In this document: piece by piece, positions 1 through 9,161 of the stretch
How positions within the stretch are numbered: the stretch's first letter is position 1
How the letters are laid out: every line of letters starts with the position of its first letter
Assembly: GCF_012295525.1 (NCBI RefSeq)
Contig: NZ_CP051167.1
Span: 3,100,001 to 3,164,000, forward strand
Direction: 5' to 3'
Source of the DNA: Oxynema aestuarii AP17
GTDB lineage: Bacteria > Cyanobacteriota > Cyanobacteriia > Cyanobacteriales > Laspinemataceae
DNA length: 64,000 bases
Program-made: the position numbers and the translations under genes
The notes under the pieces: model-generated
The model's input: the letters and a program-made list of their open reading frames with translations, nothing else
Told to the model about the DNA's origin: nothing
The model's database searches: none

Positions 1-1
1 A

Positions 2-1036
2 ACCGTTTCTCTGATTAGTTCCAACTTTCACTATTTGGGCGTCAACCGCCACCTCGCCGAAAGTTACAACCTGCAACCGGATCATTTTGTCGGGCGTCAA
101 GTCGGGTTTCGTCAGAGCGTGTTCGGACAGTTCGTGCGCGAGTTTTTCTCCAACCCCAAAACCGAAGCCTCGATCGAAATCGACTCGGACGTTAACGGCA
201 ACTTTCGCAGCGATTTAGTGATCGCTAAAAAATGGCTCGACGACGAAGCGGCGGTGTTCGTCGGGATTGACATTACCGAACGCAAGCGCGCCGAAGCCGC
301 CTTGCAAGCCGAATTAGCCGAGGCGGCAGAATACGTGCGATCGCTGCTGCCTTTGCCGACGGAAATGAGTCTGCACATCGACTGGCGTTTTATTCCCTCC
401 CAACAATTAGGAGGGGATTGTTTCGATTATTACTGGCTCGACGACGACCACCTCGTATTGTACTTGCTCGACGTTTCCGGTCACGGATCCCGGGCGGCCC
501 TGCTGTCGGTGTCGGTGCTCAACTTGTTGCGATCGCATTTCTTGCCGAATACGAACTTCTACCAGCCTCGGGAAGTGTTGGCGGCCCTCAATCAAGCCAT
601 TCAGATGGAGCGCCAACGCAATATGTATTTTACGATTTGGTACGGCGTTTACAACCGCCAAAAACGCGAATTAGTCTATTCGAGTGCGGGCCATCCCCCG
701 GCGATCCTGATTTCCGGCGACGGCAGCAACCCGAGTGACGTCCAACCGTTACGGACTCCCAGTTGTCTGCCGATCGGGATGTTTCCCAATGCCGAATATA
801 GTAATGCTTCCTGTAAAGTCGATCGCGGCAGCAGCCTGTATATTTTCAGCGATGGCATTTACGAAATTCATTGCGCCGACGAGAGTATGTGGTCTTTAGA
901 AGCCTTTATCGACCTGCTGGCGACATCGAGAAAGCAGAATGCGGCCAGTGTGGAAGGGGTGTTAAATGCGGTGCGTCAACTCAGTGCCAAAGAGACATTC
1001 GACGACGATGTTTCTCTATTGCGAGTTAACTTTTAA
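2..1036 (+). CDS. PAS-SpoIIE (PP2C-type) protein phosphatase, 5' end outside window
   Basis: This is the C-terminal part of a signalling phosphatase. The frame is open to the left edge of the window; the first possible internal start is a TTG at 35, which would cut into the PAS-like fold, so the true start lies upstream. The visible order is the end of a PAS domain closing with the usual DITERKRAEAAL linker (about residues 75-95 from that TTG), then a PPM/SpoIIE domain with GGDCFDYYW, DVSGHG, FSDGIYE and DDDVSLL. These hold the aspartates that bind Mn/Mg in the family. Such proteins dephosphorylate STAS anti-sigma-antagonist proteins. A STAS gene lies 174 bp away, convergently oriented, and is a natural candidate substrate (inference). 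Identity of the domain is firm; the target is unknown. Confidence 0.88.
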   Translation, partial: TVSLISSNFHYLGVNRHLAESYNLQPDHFVGRQVGFRQSVFGQFVREFFSNPKTEASIEIDSDVNGNFRSDLVIAKKWLDDEAAVFVGIDITERKRAEAALQAELAEAAEYVRSLLPLPTEMSLHIDWRFIPSQQLGGDCFDYYWLDDDHLVLYLLDVSGHGSRAALLSVSVLNLLRSHFLPNTNFYQPREVLAALNQAIQMERQRNMYFTIWYGVYNRQKRELVYSSAGHPPAILISGDGSNPSDVQPLRTPSCLPIGMFPNAEYSNASCKVDRGSSLYIFSDGIYEIHCADESMWSLEAFIDLLATSRKQNAASVEGVLNAVRQLSAKETFDDDVSLLRVNF

Positions 1037-1210
1037 TTTGAACATTTGATGAGTGCACCCTGGAGTTCGACTCCCCGGAGGCGATCGCCCCTCGTGCCGA
1101 TCTCGGCGACAATCGAGACAAATCCCGGGTCACCAGCGAGCGACCTGCAGCCAGTTTCGATCTCGTAAATCGTTAAAACTGACTGCTCCCCTCCTAATGA
1201 CCGCGCCGAT

Positions 1211-1645
1211 TTAAGCGTCTTCATTCAGGATTTCACGATTGAATTCCTCGCGATTTGCAAAAATTTTCATGACCTTATCCAATCCGGCCAATTCTAATAA
1301 CATTTTCACTTGATTGTTGATCGAGCAAACAAATAAAGTCGCTCCCGCCGCCTGTACGGTTCTAATCGCCGAAACAATCGCACCCAATCCAGAACTATCC
1401 ATAAAACTGACATCTTGAAAGTCGATCAACACGATGTCAGGCTCTTCGGAAATACAACTTTCGATTTCTTCGTCAAACTTACTGACTTTCGTTCGATCTA
1501 AAAGACCGAAAGGTCGAACAATTTTAACAACTGGACTCATAATGTGTAACCCAACCTCGCTGTTACGATCGTCGAAGGTAGCGATAGCAATCCTCTCGAA
1601 AGAAACTATTGAGAGACGATTGCTCGCGAAATCGATATCGCTCAT
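1211..1645 (-). CDS. STAS-domain anti-sigma factor antagonist-like protein
   Basis: The protein has 144 residues from the ATG at 1645, preceded by AGGG about 8 bases upstream. A second ATG at 1540 would give a 109-residue protein beginning MSPVVKIVRPFG, the usual length of a stand-alone STAS protein, so the first 35 residues may not be translated. The core shows the family features: a hydrophobic beta strand, IDFQDVSFMDSSGLGAI with the phospho-acceptor serine region (DSSG), then alternating helices and strands. SpoIIAA/RsbV-type proteins switch between phosphorylated and free forms to bind or release a kinase/anti-sigma factor. Here the neighbouring SpoIIE-type phosphatase suggests a partner-switching pair; no kinase is in view. 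The start is uncertain, the family assignment strong. Confidence 0.85.
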   Translation of the reverse strand: MSDIDFASNRLSIVSFERIAIATFDDRNSEVGLHIMSPVVKIVRPFGLLDRTKVSKFDEEIESCISEEPDIVLIDFQDVSFMDSSGLGAIVSAIRTVQAAGATLFVCSINNQVKMLLELAGLDKVMKIFANREEFNREILNEDA

Positions 1646-1793
1646 TATCTTACCCTGCCCGGGAACGACTCGACGCCGAGCGTCATAGATCGTAGCCCGA
1701 GTCCGTCGGTGACGGGAACGACCTCCCTAGCCTCCCCGTGGCCGATCGCCCCGGATCCCTTCTAAAATCTAAAATCAAAACCCCAATCCCGCC

Positions 1794-2468
1794 ATGACCG
1801 TTCACATTCTCGCGATCGAAGATGAAGCCAAACTCGCGGCGTTCATCGAACTCGAACTGAAATATGAAGGGTACCACGTGACCGTTGCCAGCGATGGCTT
1901 GAGCGGATTGAAAGCTGCCCGGGAACATCATCCCGATTTGGTGATTCTCGATTGGATGTTGCCGGGGATGTCGGGATTGGAAGTCTGCCGACGGTTGCGC
2001 GCGACGGGCGATCGCGTCCCCGTTATTCTACTAACGGCTAAAGATGATATCAGCGATCGCGTCGCCGGATTGGATGCCGGGGCGGACGATTACGTAGTCA
2101 AACCGTTCAGTATCGAAGAACTGCTCGCCCGGGTGCGCGCTCAAGTGCGCCGCCACAACGAACCGGACCCGGATCGGCTCCAATTTAGCGACCTGAGTTT
2201 AAATCGGCGCACTCGGGAAGTCTTTCGCGGCGATCGCGCGATCGAACTGACCGCCAAAGAATTCGATTTACTCGAATACCTGATCGCCCACCCCCGTCAA
2301 GTCCTCAGCCGCGATCGCATTCTCGAAAATGTCTGGGGCTACGACTTTATGGGCGACTCTAACATTATTGAAGTGTACGTGCGCTACTTGCGGCTCAAAC
2401 TCGAAGCCCAAGGCGAAAAACGGCTCATTCAAACCGTCCGGGGGGTGGGATACGTCTTGCGCGAATAA
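1794..2468 (+). CDS. OmpR/PhoB-family response regulator
   Basis: This 224-residue two-component regulator has a receiver domain (about 1-118) and a winged-helix DNA-binding domain (about 125-224). The acidic pocket is ED at 9-10, the phospho-acceptor is Asp53 in [10 protein letters not shown], Thr81 is in LLTAKD and the conserved lysine is Lys103 in VVKPF. The output domain has the typical [12 protein letters not shown] and RVLSRDRI-like segments and ends [11 protein letters not shown]. All catalytic residues are intact. No histidine kinase lies beside it, so the partner is unknown. It resembles the RppA/NblR-type regulators of cyanobacteria in general layout, but orthology cannot be fixed from sequence reading alone. 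TCTAAAA-type heptamer repeats sit just before the ATG. Confidence 0.93.
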   Translation: MTVHILAIEDEAKLAAFIELELKYEGYHVTVASDGLSGLKAAREHHPDLVILDWMLPGMSGLEVCRRLRATGDRVPVILLTAKDDISDRVAGLDAGADDYVVKPFSIEELLARVRAQVRRHNEPDPDRLQFSDLSLNRRTREVFRGDRAIELTAKEFDLLEYLIAHPRQVLSRDRILENVWGYDFMGDSNIIEVYVRYLRLKLEAQGEKRLIQTVRGVGYVLRE

Positions 2469-2586
2469 GGGACGATCCTGACATGATGAGGATACTAATG
2501 CCCCATCGAGCCGACGCTCTCCCCCACGCCGCCTGTTTTCTCGACCCCTTTCGTCACTTTCTTGACTTCGACTCGCCCTATCGATC

Positions 2587-5394
2587 GTGATTTATTCTCC
2601 CTATCAAGTGGGGGGCAGCCTTGCCAGTAATGCCCCGACCTACGTGGAACGCGATGCCGACACTCACCTGTACGAGGCTATTAAAGCCGGAGAACTCTGT
2701 TACGTCCTCAATTCCCGACAAATGGGGAAATCTTCTCTGCTCGTGCGAACCCGGCACCGTTTGGAATGCGAAGGCTTTCGATGTACCTGTATCGATTTGA
2801 GCCGGATCGGCAGTAACGATATTACCCCACCCCAATGGTACAAAGGCATTGTCAGCGAACTGTGGATGGGTTTCAACCTGCCGGGTAAAGTCAACCTCAA
2901 ACAGTGGTGGCAAGATCGTCGAGACCTCTCTTATATCCAGCGCCTGAGCTGGTTTATTTCCGAAATCGCGATCGCCCATTTTCCGGAACAAAAACTGGCG
3001 ATTTTTTTTGACGAAATCGACAGCACGATCGCCCTCAATTTTAAAGTCGATGATTTCTTTGCCCTGATTCGCTCGTTCTACAACCAACGCAGTCAACATC
3101 CCGAATACAAACGGATTACCTTTGCCCTGTTCGGCGTCGGGACTCCGTCGGCTCTGATTCAAGACAAACAACGGACACCCTTTAATATCGGTCGGGCGAT
3201 CGACCTGCACGGCTTTACCTTTGACGAGGCCCAACCCCTCCTCCCGGGATTGGAACCGCGAGGGAATGCCCCCGCATTGCTGCGCGCCATTCTCGACTGG
3301 ACTGGAGGACAACCGTTTTTAACCCAAAAACTCTGTCACTTGGTCCGCGAGGAAGATGGGGTCGCGTTCTCGGAGGTCAACGGGGACGATCGCCCGGGAA
3401 GGACGATCGCCCCGGGACGTGAAGCCGAATATGTGGAACGGATCGTGCGATCGCATATTATCGATCGCTGGCAAACGAACGACGATCCCGAACATCTCAA
3501 AACGATTCGCGATCGCCTCTTGCGCGACGAGTGCCAAACGGGAAAAATCCTCTCTCTCTACCAACAAATCCTCGATGGCGACGTCGTTCCCGTCAATGAC
3601 AGTTGGGAACAAGTGGAATTGCGCCTCTCCGGTTTGGTCGAAAATCACCGTGGCCAACTTGTCGTCAAAAACCCCATTTATCGCCATGTTTTTAATGGGG
3701 ATTGGGTGCGAAGCCAACTCGATCGCCTGCGACCCTATGCGGTGGAACTGCACGGTTGGCTGGCTTCTAACTGTGAAGACACCTCCCACCTCCTACGCGG
3801 TCGGGCTTTACAAGAGTCACTGGCTTGGGCGAGTACCAAAGCCCTCGGCGAGTTAGACTACCGCTTCCTCGGCGCCAGTCAAGCCCTGGCCAAACAGGAG
3901 GTGGAACGGGATTTGGTCGCCGAAAAACAAGCCCGACAGCTCGATGTCGAAAAAGCGCAATTCGCCCTGGAGTCGGCTCGCGAAGCTCACCAAATTTTAG
4001 AACGCGCTCGGGCGATCGCCCGCTACGAAACCCAAAATTGGCGCTTGGGAAAAGGTTGGATGACTAGTGTCGCTGGAGGGGTCGCCAGTGTCTTGTTATT
4101 GCTGCGATCGCTCGGCGTGTTTCAAGGGATGGAATTAGCCACTTTCGATCGCTTCGTCCAAGCTCGTCCGGCCCAACCCGTGGACCCGCGTATCGCGATC
4201 GTTACGGTCAACGAGGCGGATTTGCAAAAAATCGGTCAATTTCCCATCCCCGACGATGTCTTAGCCCGTACTCTCAAAATTATCAACCGCGCCGAACCTC
4301 GCGCGATCGGACTCGACCTCTATCGCGATTTACCCGTCGAACCCGGTTACCGCGAACTCCTCGACGTGTTCGAGAACAGTCCCCATGTCTACGGGATCGA
4401 TAAGGTCGTCGGCGGTAAGGTCGCCCCACCGCCCGCTTTAGCGGCTAAAGGTCAAGTGGGCTTTGCCGATCAAGTTTTAGATGCAGACGGCACCGTTCGG
4501 CGCGCCTTGCTCTCGATTCGTCCCCGAGACGGTCAACTCAAGCTCAATCTCGGTTTACATTTAGCACTGCACTATCTCAAGGAAGAAGGGATCGTCCCCT
4601 ACGCCGTCGCCAACCGCCCCGACCGAATGCAGATCGGTAAATCGTTATTGTTACCGTTCGATCGCAATGGCGGCGGTTATGTCAATGCGGACAGTGGTGG
4701 CTATCAAATTTTGCTCAATTTTCGCGGTACCGAAGAACAGTTTCAACTGATTTCAATTTCGGATATTTTAAGCGAACGGGTGCCGCCGGAAGCTCTGCGC
4801 GATCGCGTGATTTTGATCGGTATGACGGCGGAAAGTGTCAACGATTTGTTTCAAACCCCCTACACGCGCAAGTTCGTCGGTCAGCCGAATCTGATGGCGG
4901 GGGTGACCCTCCACGCGAATATCGTCAGCCAAGTGTTGACCGCGGCGTTGGAGGGGGATGCGTTGCTGTATGTATGGTCCGATCCGGTTGAATGGATCTG
5001 GACTCTATTGTGGGCGTGGATTGGGGCTGCCCTGAGTTGGCAAGTCCGATCGCCGCGATGGCGCTTGAGTGTGGTGGCGATCGCGACCAGTTTTCCGATC
5101 GCGATCGCCTATGTCTCGTTCTTATTCGGTTGGTGGATTCCCGTGGTTCCGCCCCTGTTCGCCTTGGTGGGGGCGGCGATCGGACTTCCGGCGATCGCCA
5201 GTCGCGAGTTGGAGAAAATGCAACTACACGAAACAGTTAAATTGATCCTGACGATGATTCCCGTCAAACCCGCCGCCGGACAAATTGCTTTGGAATATCT
5301 CAAACAAGCCGAAAATCGAGAAAACCAGGTGGAAATCGAGCGGTTCGTTCGTAATTTGAGCGACAATCCCGCCGTCAGTAAGTTATTTGATTGA
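2587..5394 (+). CDS. AAA-like ATPase fused to CHASE2 sensor, membrane protein
   Basis: This 935-residue protein starts at GTG 2587; an in-frame stop at 2563-2565 excludes a much longer form. The N-terminus begins IYSPYQVGGSL and carries the cyanobacterial AAA-like domain, with a Walker A-like RQMGKSSLL near residues 44-52 and a Walker B-like LAIFFDEID near 137-145. An alanine/glutamate-rich helical linker (about 420-475) leads to a hydrophobic segment near 490-505. A CHASE2 extracytoplasmic sensor domain follows (about 510-770, beginning MELATFDRFVQARP), then about three membrane segments near 780-870 and a short cytoplasmic tail. CHASE2 usually feeds a cyclase or kinase; here no enzymatic output follows it, so the ATPase half may be the effector. 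It is convergent with the DUF928/CHAT/exoprotein operon. The ligand is unknown. Confidence 0.87.
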   Translation: MIYSPYQVGGSLASNAPTYVERDADTHLYEAIKAGELCYVLNSRQMGKSSLLVRTRHRLECEGFRCTCIDLSRIGSNDITPPQWYKGIVSELWMGFNLPGKVNLKQWWQDRRDLSYIQRLSWFISEIAIAHFPEQKLAIFFDEIDSTIALNFKVDDFFALIRSFYNQRSQHPEYKRITFALFGVGTPSALIQDKQRTPFNIGRAIDLHGFTFDEAQPLLPGLEPRGNAPALLRAILDWTGGQPFLTQKLCHLVREEDGVAFSEVNGDDRPGRTIAPGREAEYVERIVRSHIIDRWQTNDDPEHLKTIRDRLLRDECQTGKILSLYQQILDGDVVPVNDSWEQVELRLSGLVENHRGQLVVKNPIYRHVFNGDWVRSQLDRLRPYAVELHGWLASNCEDTSHLLRGRALQESLAWASTKALGELDYRFLGASQALAKQEVERDLVAEKQARQLDVEKAQFALESAREAHQILERARAIARYETQNWRLGKGWMTSVAGGVASVLLLLRSLGVFQGMELATFDRFVQARPAQPVDPRIAIVTVNEADLQKIGQFPIPDDVLARTLKIINRAEPRAIGLDLYRDLPVEPGYRELLDVFENSPHVYGIDKVVGGKVAPPPALAAKGQVGFADQVLDADGTVRRALLSIRPRDGQLKLNLGLHLALHYLKEEGIVPYAVANRPDRMQIGKSLLLPFDRNGGGYVNADSGGYQILLNFRGTEEQFQLISISDILSERVPPEALRDRVILIGMTAESVNDLFQTPYTRKFVGQPNLMAGVTLHANIVSQVLTAALEGDALLYVWSDPVEWIWTLLWAWIGAALSWQVRSPRWRLSVVAIATSFPIAIAYVSFLFGWWIPVVPPLFALVGAAIGLPAIASRELEKMQLHETVKLILTMIPVKPAAGQIALEYLKQAENRENQVEIERFVRNLSDNPAVSKLFD

Positions 5395-5550
5395 GGAGAT
5401 TTGAGATGTTATCCCATTTTTCTAAACCCTCGATGGAGATCGATCTCCTCTGGGGAGACGGCAGGGCGGTGTCCTTACCCTCGCGCGCTCTCATGATTTT
5501 TGAAAAGGGTATTAAATGTGAGAATTTGATTCGGGGGTGGCGTTTGGCAG

Positions 5551-5567
5551 GCGGGCAAGATGCTCGC
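5551..5567. repeat. Dispersed GCGGGCA hairpin repeat, copy 1
   Basis: GCGGGCA and TGCTCGC flank a 3-base loop, giving a 7-bp stem with one wobble pair. A second copy with a perfect stem is at 19643-19659. Both lie in gaps between convergent genes, here the CHASE2 gene and the DUF928 gene. The rest of the gap from 5395 to 5618 shows no convincing gene. Confidence 0.55.
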
Positions 5568-5618
5568 ACTACAAATCAACTTATCTATTGTAAGTCACTA
5601 ACTGCCACTCATTAAGTA

Positions 5619-6383
5619 TCAATTCTCCCCTAACCTTTCTGTGGCGATCGCCCCTAACCCGACTGAATTCAGAAACTGCTGCCAGATCGGATCGAATTCT
5701 CCCGGTTCGAGTTCGCTCTTCGCTTGGGCTAACGTGGCGATCGTATCGTACCAGTATCCTTGTTTGGCGTACCATTGAGCGCGCTCCAGGGTCGATTTTC
5801 CGGCTAACTGGCGCGCGATCGTCTCCGTGCGTTCCACGCGCTGGACCCAACCGGAAAAGACCGGATCGTCCGGTTGCAACGTCTCGCCACAAACCACCGC
5901 TAACGACCATTGATAGTTTTTCCCCACACTTAGCAATCCCCGGTCGGCGGGTAACTGAAACCCAACAACTTGCGATCGCGCGGCGATCGGCAAAAAGGCG
6001 CGATGATATTCTTGTTGTGCTTCATCTCGGAACAACAACACCACCTCGCGGGCTGTCGTTTCCGGGACGTATACAAAGACTTGAGGACGGTCGCTTAACG
6101 TCAGTCCGTAATTACGCGCGCTCATTACCGGACGAAAGGCGGCGCTATCCCCTTCGCAGCGCGACCCGTCCCGAGATCCGGCCCCGAAGGTATCTTGCGG
6201 TTCTCCATCTCCAGGCGGATCGAAATTCTCCATAAACACGATCGATGAAGAGTTGGTATTTGCTACCTTAGACAAGGTTTCAGCCCGTCCAAAAGCAGGT
6301 AAACTCACTAATATGGTCAGTTCTAGCCCCAAACTTAAAGCGAATAACCGACTCAACCCCGATCGTCTTAAATCACTAAACAT
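5619..6383 (-). CDS. DUF928-type secreted protein of the exoprotein/CHAT operon
   Basis: The protein has 254 residues from the ATG at 6383. An upstream in-frame ATG at 6452 would place 23 basic residues before what looks like a normal signal peptide (MFSDLRRSGL, then a hydrophobic run ending near PAFGRAET), so the shorter form is preferred. The mature part has the pattern of the cyanobacterial DUF928 family: a GLTLSDRPQVFVYVPET segment, a YHRAFLPI region, GKNYQWSLAVVC, then a helical C-terminus (RTETIARQLAG, ERAQWYAKQGYWYDTIATLA). Its biochemical function is unknown. It is the last gene of the minus-strand run exoprotein-CHAT-DUF928, 125 bp after the CHAT gene, so it probably acts with them at the cell envelope. 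Confidence 0.78.
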   Translation of the reverse strand: MFSDLRRSGLSRLFALSLGLELTILVSLPAFGRAETLSKVANTNSSSIVFMENFDPPGDGEPQDTFGAGSRDGSRCEGDSAAFRPVMSARNYGLTLSDRPQVFVYVPETTAREVVLLFRDEAQQEYHRAFLPIAARSQVVGFQLPADRGLLSVGKNYQWSLAVVCGETLQPDDPVFSGWVQRVERTETIARQLAGKSTLERAQWYAKQGYWYDTIATLAQAKSELEPGEFDPIWQQFLNSVGLGAIATERLGEN

Positions 6384-6508
6384 AGTCTTAGCTTCCACGC
6401 GAATTTTACGAGGAGCCAGCAATCGCCGATGTAATCGATCGGTTGCACGCAACCCGTTCGATCCCCCAAATCGTAACGATTGTTGCTGATAATTTCCCCA
6501 CTCTTACC

Positions 6509-9112
6509 TTAACGCCAATGTCCGACTAAAACAAAAGGCGCCCAGTAATAGGGATGGCGGTAATTTTCTGAGTACAACAGGGATTGTTGAGCTTGGCGCA
6601 ACGCTCGGGCTTTAGTCATGCCCGGTTGCAGCAACAGGCGGTAAAATTCCTCCATCAAATTAGCGGTCGAGCGGTCTTGGACGGACCAGAGGGTGGCGAC
6701 GGTGCTGCGGGCGCCCGATCGCACCGCGACCCCTGCCAATCCTAACGCCGCGCGATCGTCCCCTTTGGCGGTTTGGCAGGCACTCAAAACTAATAATTCA
6801 ATCCCAACTCGATCTTGCCTTACGTTTAAAAGTCGATCTAAATCTTTAACATTGATTTTGCTATTCCAAGTCAGTAAAAAAGTATCCTCGGCTTTAGAAC
6901 TGAACTGACCGTGAGTGGCTAAATGGACGATCGCAAATGGCAACTCTTTGAGGTTTTGTTCCAAGCGATCGCGCTCGAATTCTTGATTTAATAAAACCCT
7001 GGCACCGACGGTGGCGCGGATGTCGTCAATTTCGTCCGTCACTTCGGGGAGTGCCGAAAATCCCTGACGCGCTTCGCTCAATCCCGCCGCTAAGGTCTGG
7101 GTTTCCGTAAGCTGGAGGGGGTCGGATTCTACAAGGTGTAAGCCCGGGGCGAGGGCAATATTATACTTTTCGATGATATACTGTTCGCCGTCGTGAAGCA
7201 CGGCCATTGGCAGACTGCGTAAAAAGCCGTCGAGGACGAACACCAAGGTATCCACAGACGATCGCTCTAACTCGTCGGCGATCGGGCGAATTAACCAATC
7301 GTAGACCTTTTGAGCGCCGGGTAAGACTTCTTCGGGTAAAAAGACCGGATTGAGGGATTGACGCAATTGCTTGAAAGTGGCGGACATTTCCGCCTCGGAC
7401 AGGTCGGTGCGGTAATGTTGCAAGGGCTGTCCGGGAAGGGAAACGATGACGGAAAGGGAGCGATCGAGGACGATCGGGTAGATCGCCGCAGCGTGGGGAT
7501 CGATCGCGTCGATCGCCCGGGGTTCGACATCGAGACAAACCTCGCGGAAAAAATTATCTAATTCCGCCAGTTGCAAGGCTTCTACCAATTGGCGCGATCG
7601 CTCCAAACGAGCCTGACGCTGCGGCGGGTCGAGGCGATCGACATCTTGCAATAATAAAGCGACCAACTCCCGATAAACGGGTTCGACGCGATCGCGGAAC
7701 GAAAACTGCACCTCGGGATCGATCGCCAACAAATCCCGGCGCAACGATGTCAAGGTCTTCACCGCCTCCTCGTAAGCGACGATCGCGCGATCGCCTTCTC
7801 CCCGGACTTTGAGCAGGCGTCCCTGCTGCCACTCCCAAATCGCCGCAATCTCACGGGCGCCGATCGCCTCGGCTCGCATCAATGCCCGACGGGTCAAGGC
7901 TTCGGCCTCTTCCCACTGTCTCGTTTGCTCGTATACATAGCCTAATTCTCCCAAGGCATAAGATTCGGCACGCGGATCGGCGATCGATCGCGCCCAGTCC
8001 GCCGCCGTCGCCAACCCGACGGCAATCTCTTTGAGATCCACACGTTCGGGGGCTTTGCGCCAGAAAGAAACCGCAGTTTCGCCGAAATTGACCCACGCAT
8101 AAACTGCAAACCGACTTGGGGCTAAACGTTGCAGGCGATCGCGGATTCCTTCGAGGTCGGCTTTCGCTTCCGCGAGGCGATCGCCTTCTACCCACAGACT
8201 CCAACGGTTGAGGCGCGCTTGCAAGGCAGTTTGCGATTCCGGTCTCTCGTCGATTGCCTGAGTGTAGTAGTCCACCGCCGTTTCGAGATCGCCGCGCGAT
8301 CGGATCGTATTGCCCAATTGGAATAAGATCGCCGCCGTCGAGCTGCGATCGCCGATCGATCGCGCGATCGCCAGAGCTTCCGTTAAGAGCGCTTGCGATC
8401 GATCGCGATCGCCGACGACGTTCGCACTCGTGGCCAAACTTTGCAACCCGCGTACTTTTAACGCCGAATTCGGTAAGGGTTCCAACTGACGCGCCACTTG
8501 TTCTAACAGATCGCGCGCTTGACGATAAAGCCCCAAAGTTTGCAAGGCTTGAGCGCGATCGATCCGGGTTAAAATTACCCCGGTGAGGTCGTCAGCCTCG
8601 CGATACGCCGCTTCTGCCGCTTCCCAGGTTTTGACGGCTTCTTCCGTGGATCCGGTTTTGAGATAATAACTCCCACGGGTATTGAGAACTTGCGCGATCG
8701 CGAAGCGATCTCCCGATCGTCGGGCCAAAGTTTCGGCACGCGCGATCGCCGTTTGCGCTCGTTCAAATTGTCCTAATTCTTGATAGCCGATCCCTAAAAA
8801 GTTATGAACTAAGGCACGTTGGCGATCGGAGACAGCCTCGGGGCTTTCCAGATCCGCCCGCGCCGCCAACGCCGCCCAAATTGACACCGCATCGGTGAAT
8901 TTTCCCGCATTATAAAATTGTTTGCCCCGTTCTAATTCTGCCAGAAAAGAGTTGGTCTGGGCGTTCGCGATCGCGGGGGGAGCGGTTGGACGGTAGGCGA
9001 TCGTAGGTAGGACGGCGATCGCACACCAAAAGCCGAAACAGCCCCAAATTAAACTTAAATAAAGGGATGATTTGAGTTTAATGATTTTGGCGATCGTTTT
9101 TCGTAGACCCAT
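6509..9112 (-). CDS. TPR-CHAT domain protein (caspase-like peptidase fold)
   Basis: The 867-residue protein begins with a basic stretch and one hydrophobic segment (about 15-42), acting as a signal anchor or signal peptide. Roughly residues 55-480 form tandem TPR helices (for example FLGIGYQELGQFERAQTAI and SYALGELGYVYEQTRQWEEA). The C-terminal CHAT domain (about 570-867) carries the expected catalytic dyad: His734 in VHLATHGQF and Cys779 in VLSACQTAKGD. CHAT is a clan CD cysteine-peptidase fold related to caspases and separase. The TPR half normally recruits a partner. It starts 30 bp after the exoprotein stop codon, so the two are probably co-transcribed. A role in processing or sensing the exoprotein is inference. 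Several GCGATCGC octamers lie within the gene, so it looks native. Confidence 0.9.
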   Translation of the reverse strand: MGLRKTIAKIIKLKSSLYLSLIWGCFGFWCAIAVLPTIAYRPTAPPAIANAQTNSFLAELERGKQFYNAGKFTDAVSIWAALAARADLESPEAVSDRQRALVHNFLGIGYQELGQFERAQTAIARAETLARRSGDRFAIAQVLNTRGSYYLKTGSTEEAVKTWEAAEAAYREADDLTGVILTRIDRAQALQTLGLYRQARDLLEQVARQLEPLPNSALKVRGLQSLATSANVVGDRDRSQALLTEALAIARSIGDRSSTAAILFQLGNTIRSRGDLETAVDYYTQAIDERPESQTALQARLNRWSLWVEGDRLAEAKADLEGIRDRLQRLAPSRFAVYAWVNFGETAVSFWRKAPERVDLKEIAVGLATAADWARSIADPRAESYALGELGYVYEQTRQWEEAEALTRRALMRAEAIGAREIAAIWEWQQGRLLKVRGEGDRAIVAYEEAVKTLTSLRRDLLAIDPEVQFSFRDRVEPVYRELVALLLQDVDRLDPPQRQARLERSRQLVEALQLAELDNFFREVCLDVEPRAIDAIDPHAAAIYPIVLDRSLSVIVSLPGQPLQHYRTDLSEAEMSATFKQLRQSLNPVFLPEEVLPGAQKVYDWLIRPIADELERSSVDTLVFVLDGFLRSLPMAVLHDGEQYIIEKYNIALAPGLHLVESDPLQLTETQTLAAGLSEARQGFSALPEVTDEIDDIRATVGARVLLNQEFERDRLEQNLKELPFAIVHLATHGQFSSKAEDTFLLTWNSKINVKDLDRLLNVRQDRVGIELLVLSACQTAKGDDRAALGLAGVAVRSGARSTVATLWSVQDRSTANLMEEFYRLLLQPGMTKARALRQAQQSLLYSENYRHPYYWAPFVLVGHWR

Positions 9113-9117
9113 CGGGG

Positions 9118-9161
9118 AATTTTAGAGTTTAGAGTTTAGAATTTAGAATTTAGAATTTAGA
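9118..9161. repeat. Heptamer tandem repeat between exoprotein and CHAT genes
   Basis: Six or so 7-base units of the form TTTAGAG/TTTAGAA run in tandem. They cover the last codons of the exoprotein gene and the leader of the CHAT gene. This is a short tandemly repeated repetitive (STRR) type sequence; related AAATCTT and AAAATCT units occur before other start codons in this window. Confidence 0.8.

Noticed and set aside
5391-5615. Possible 74-residue protein after the CHASE2 gene
   Set aside because: Half of it is the dispersed GCGGGCA repeat and the rest has no pattern.
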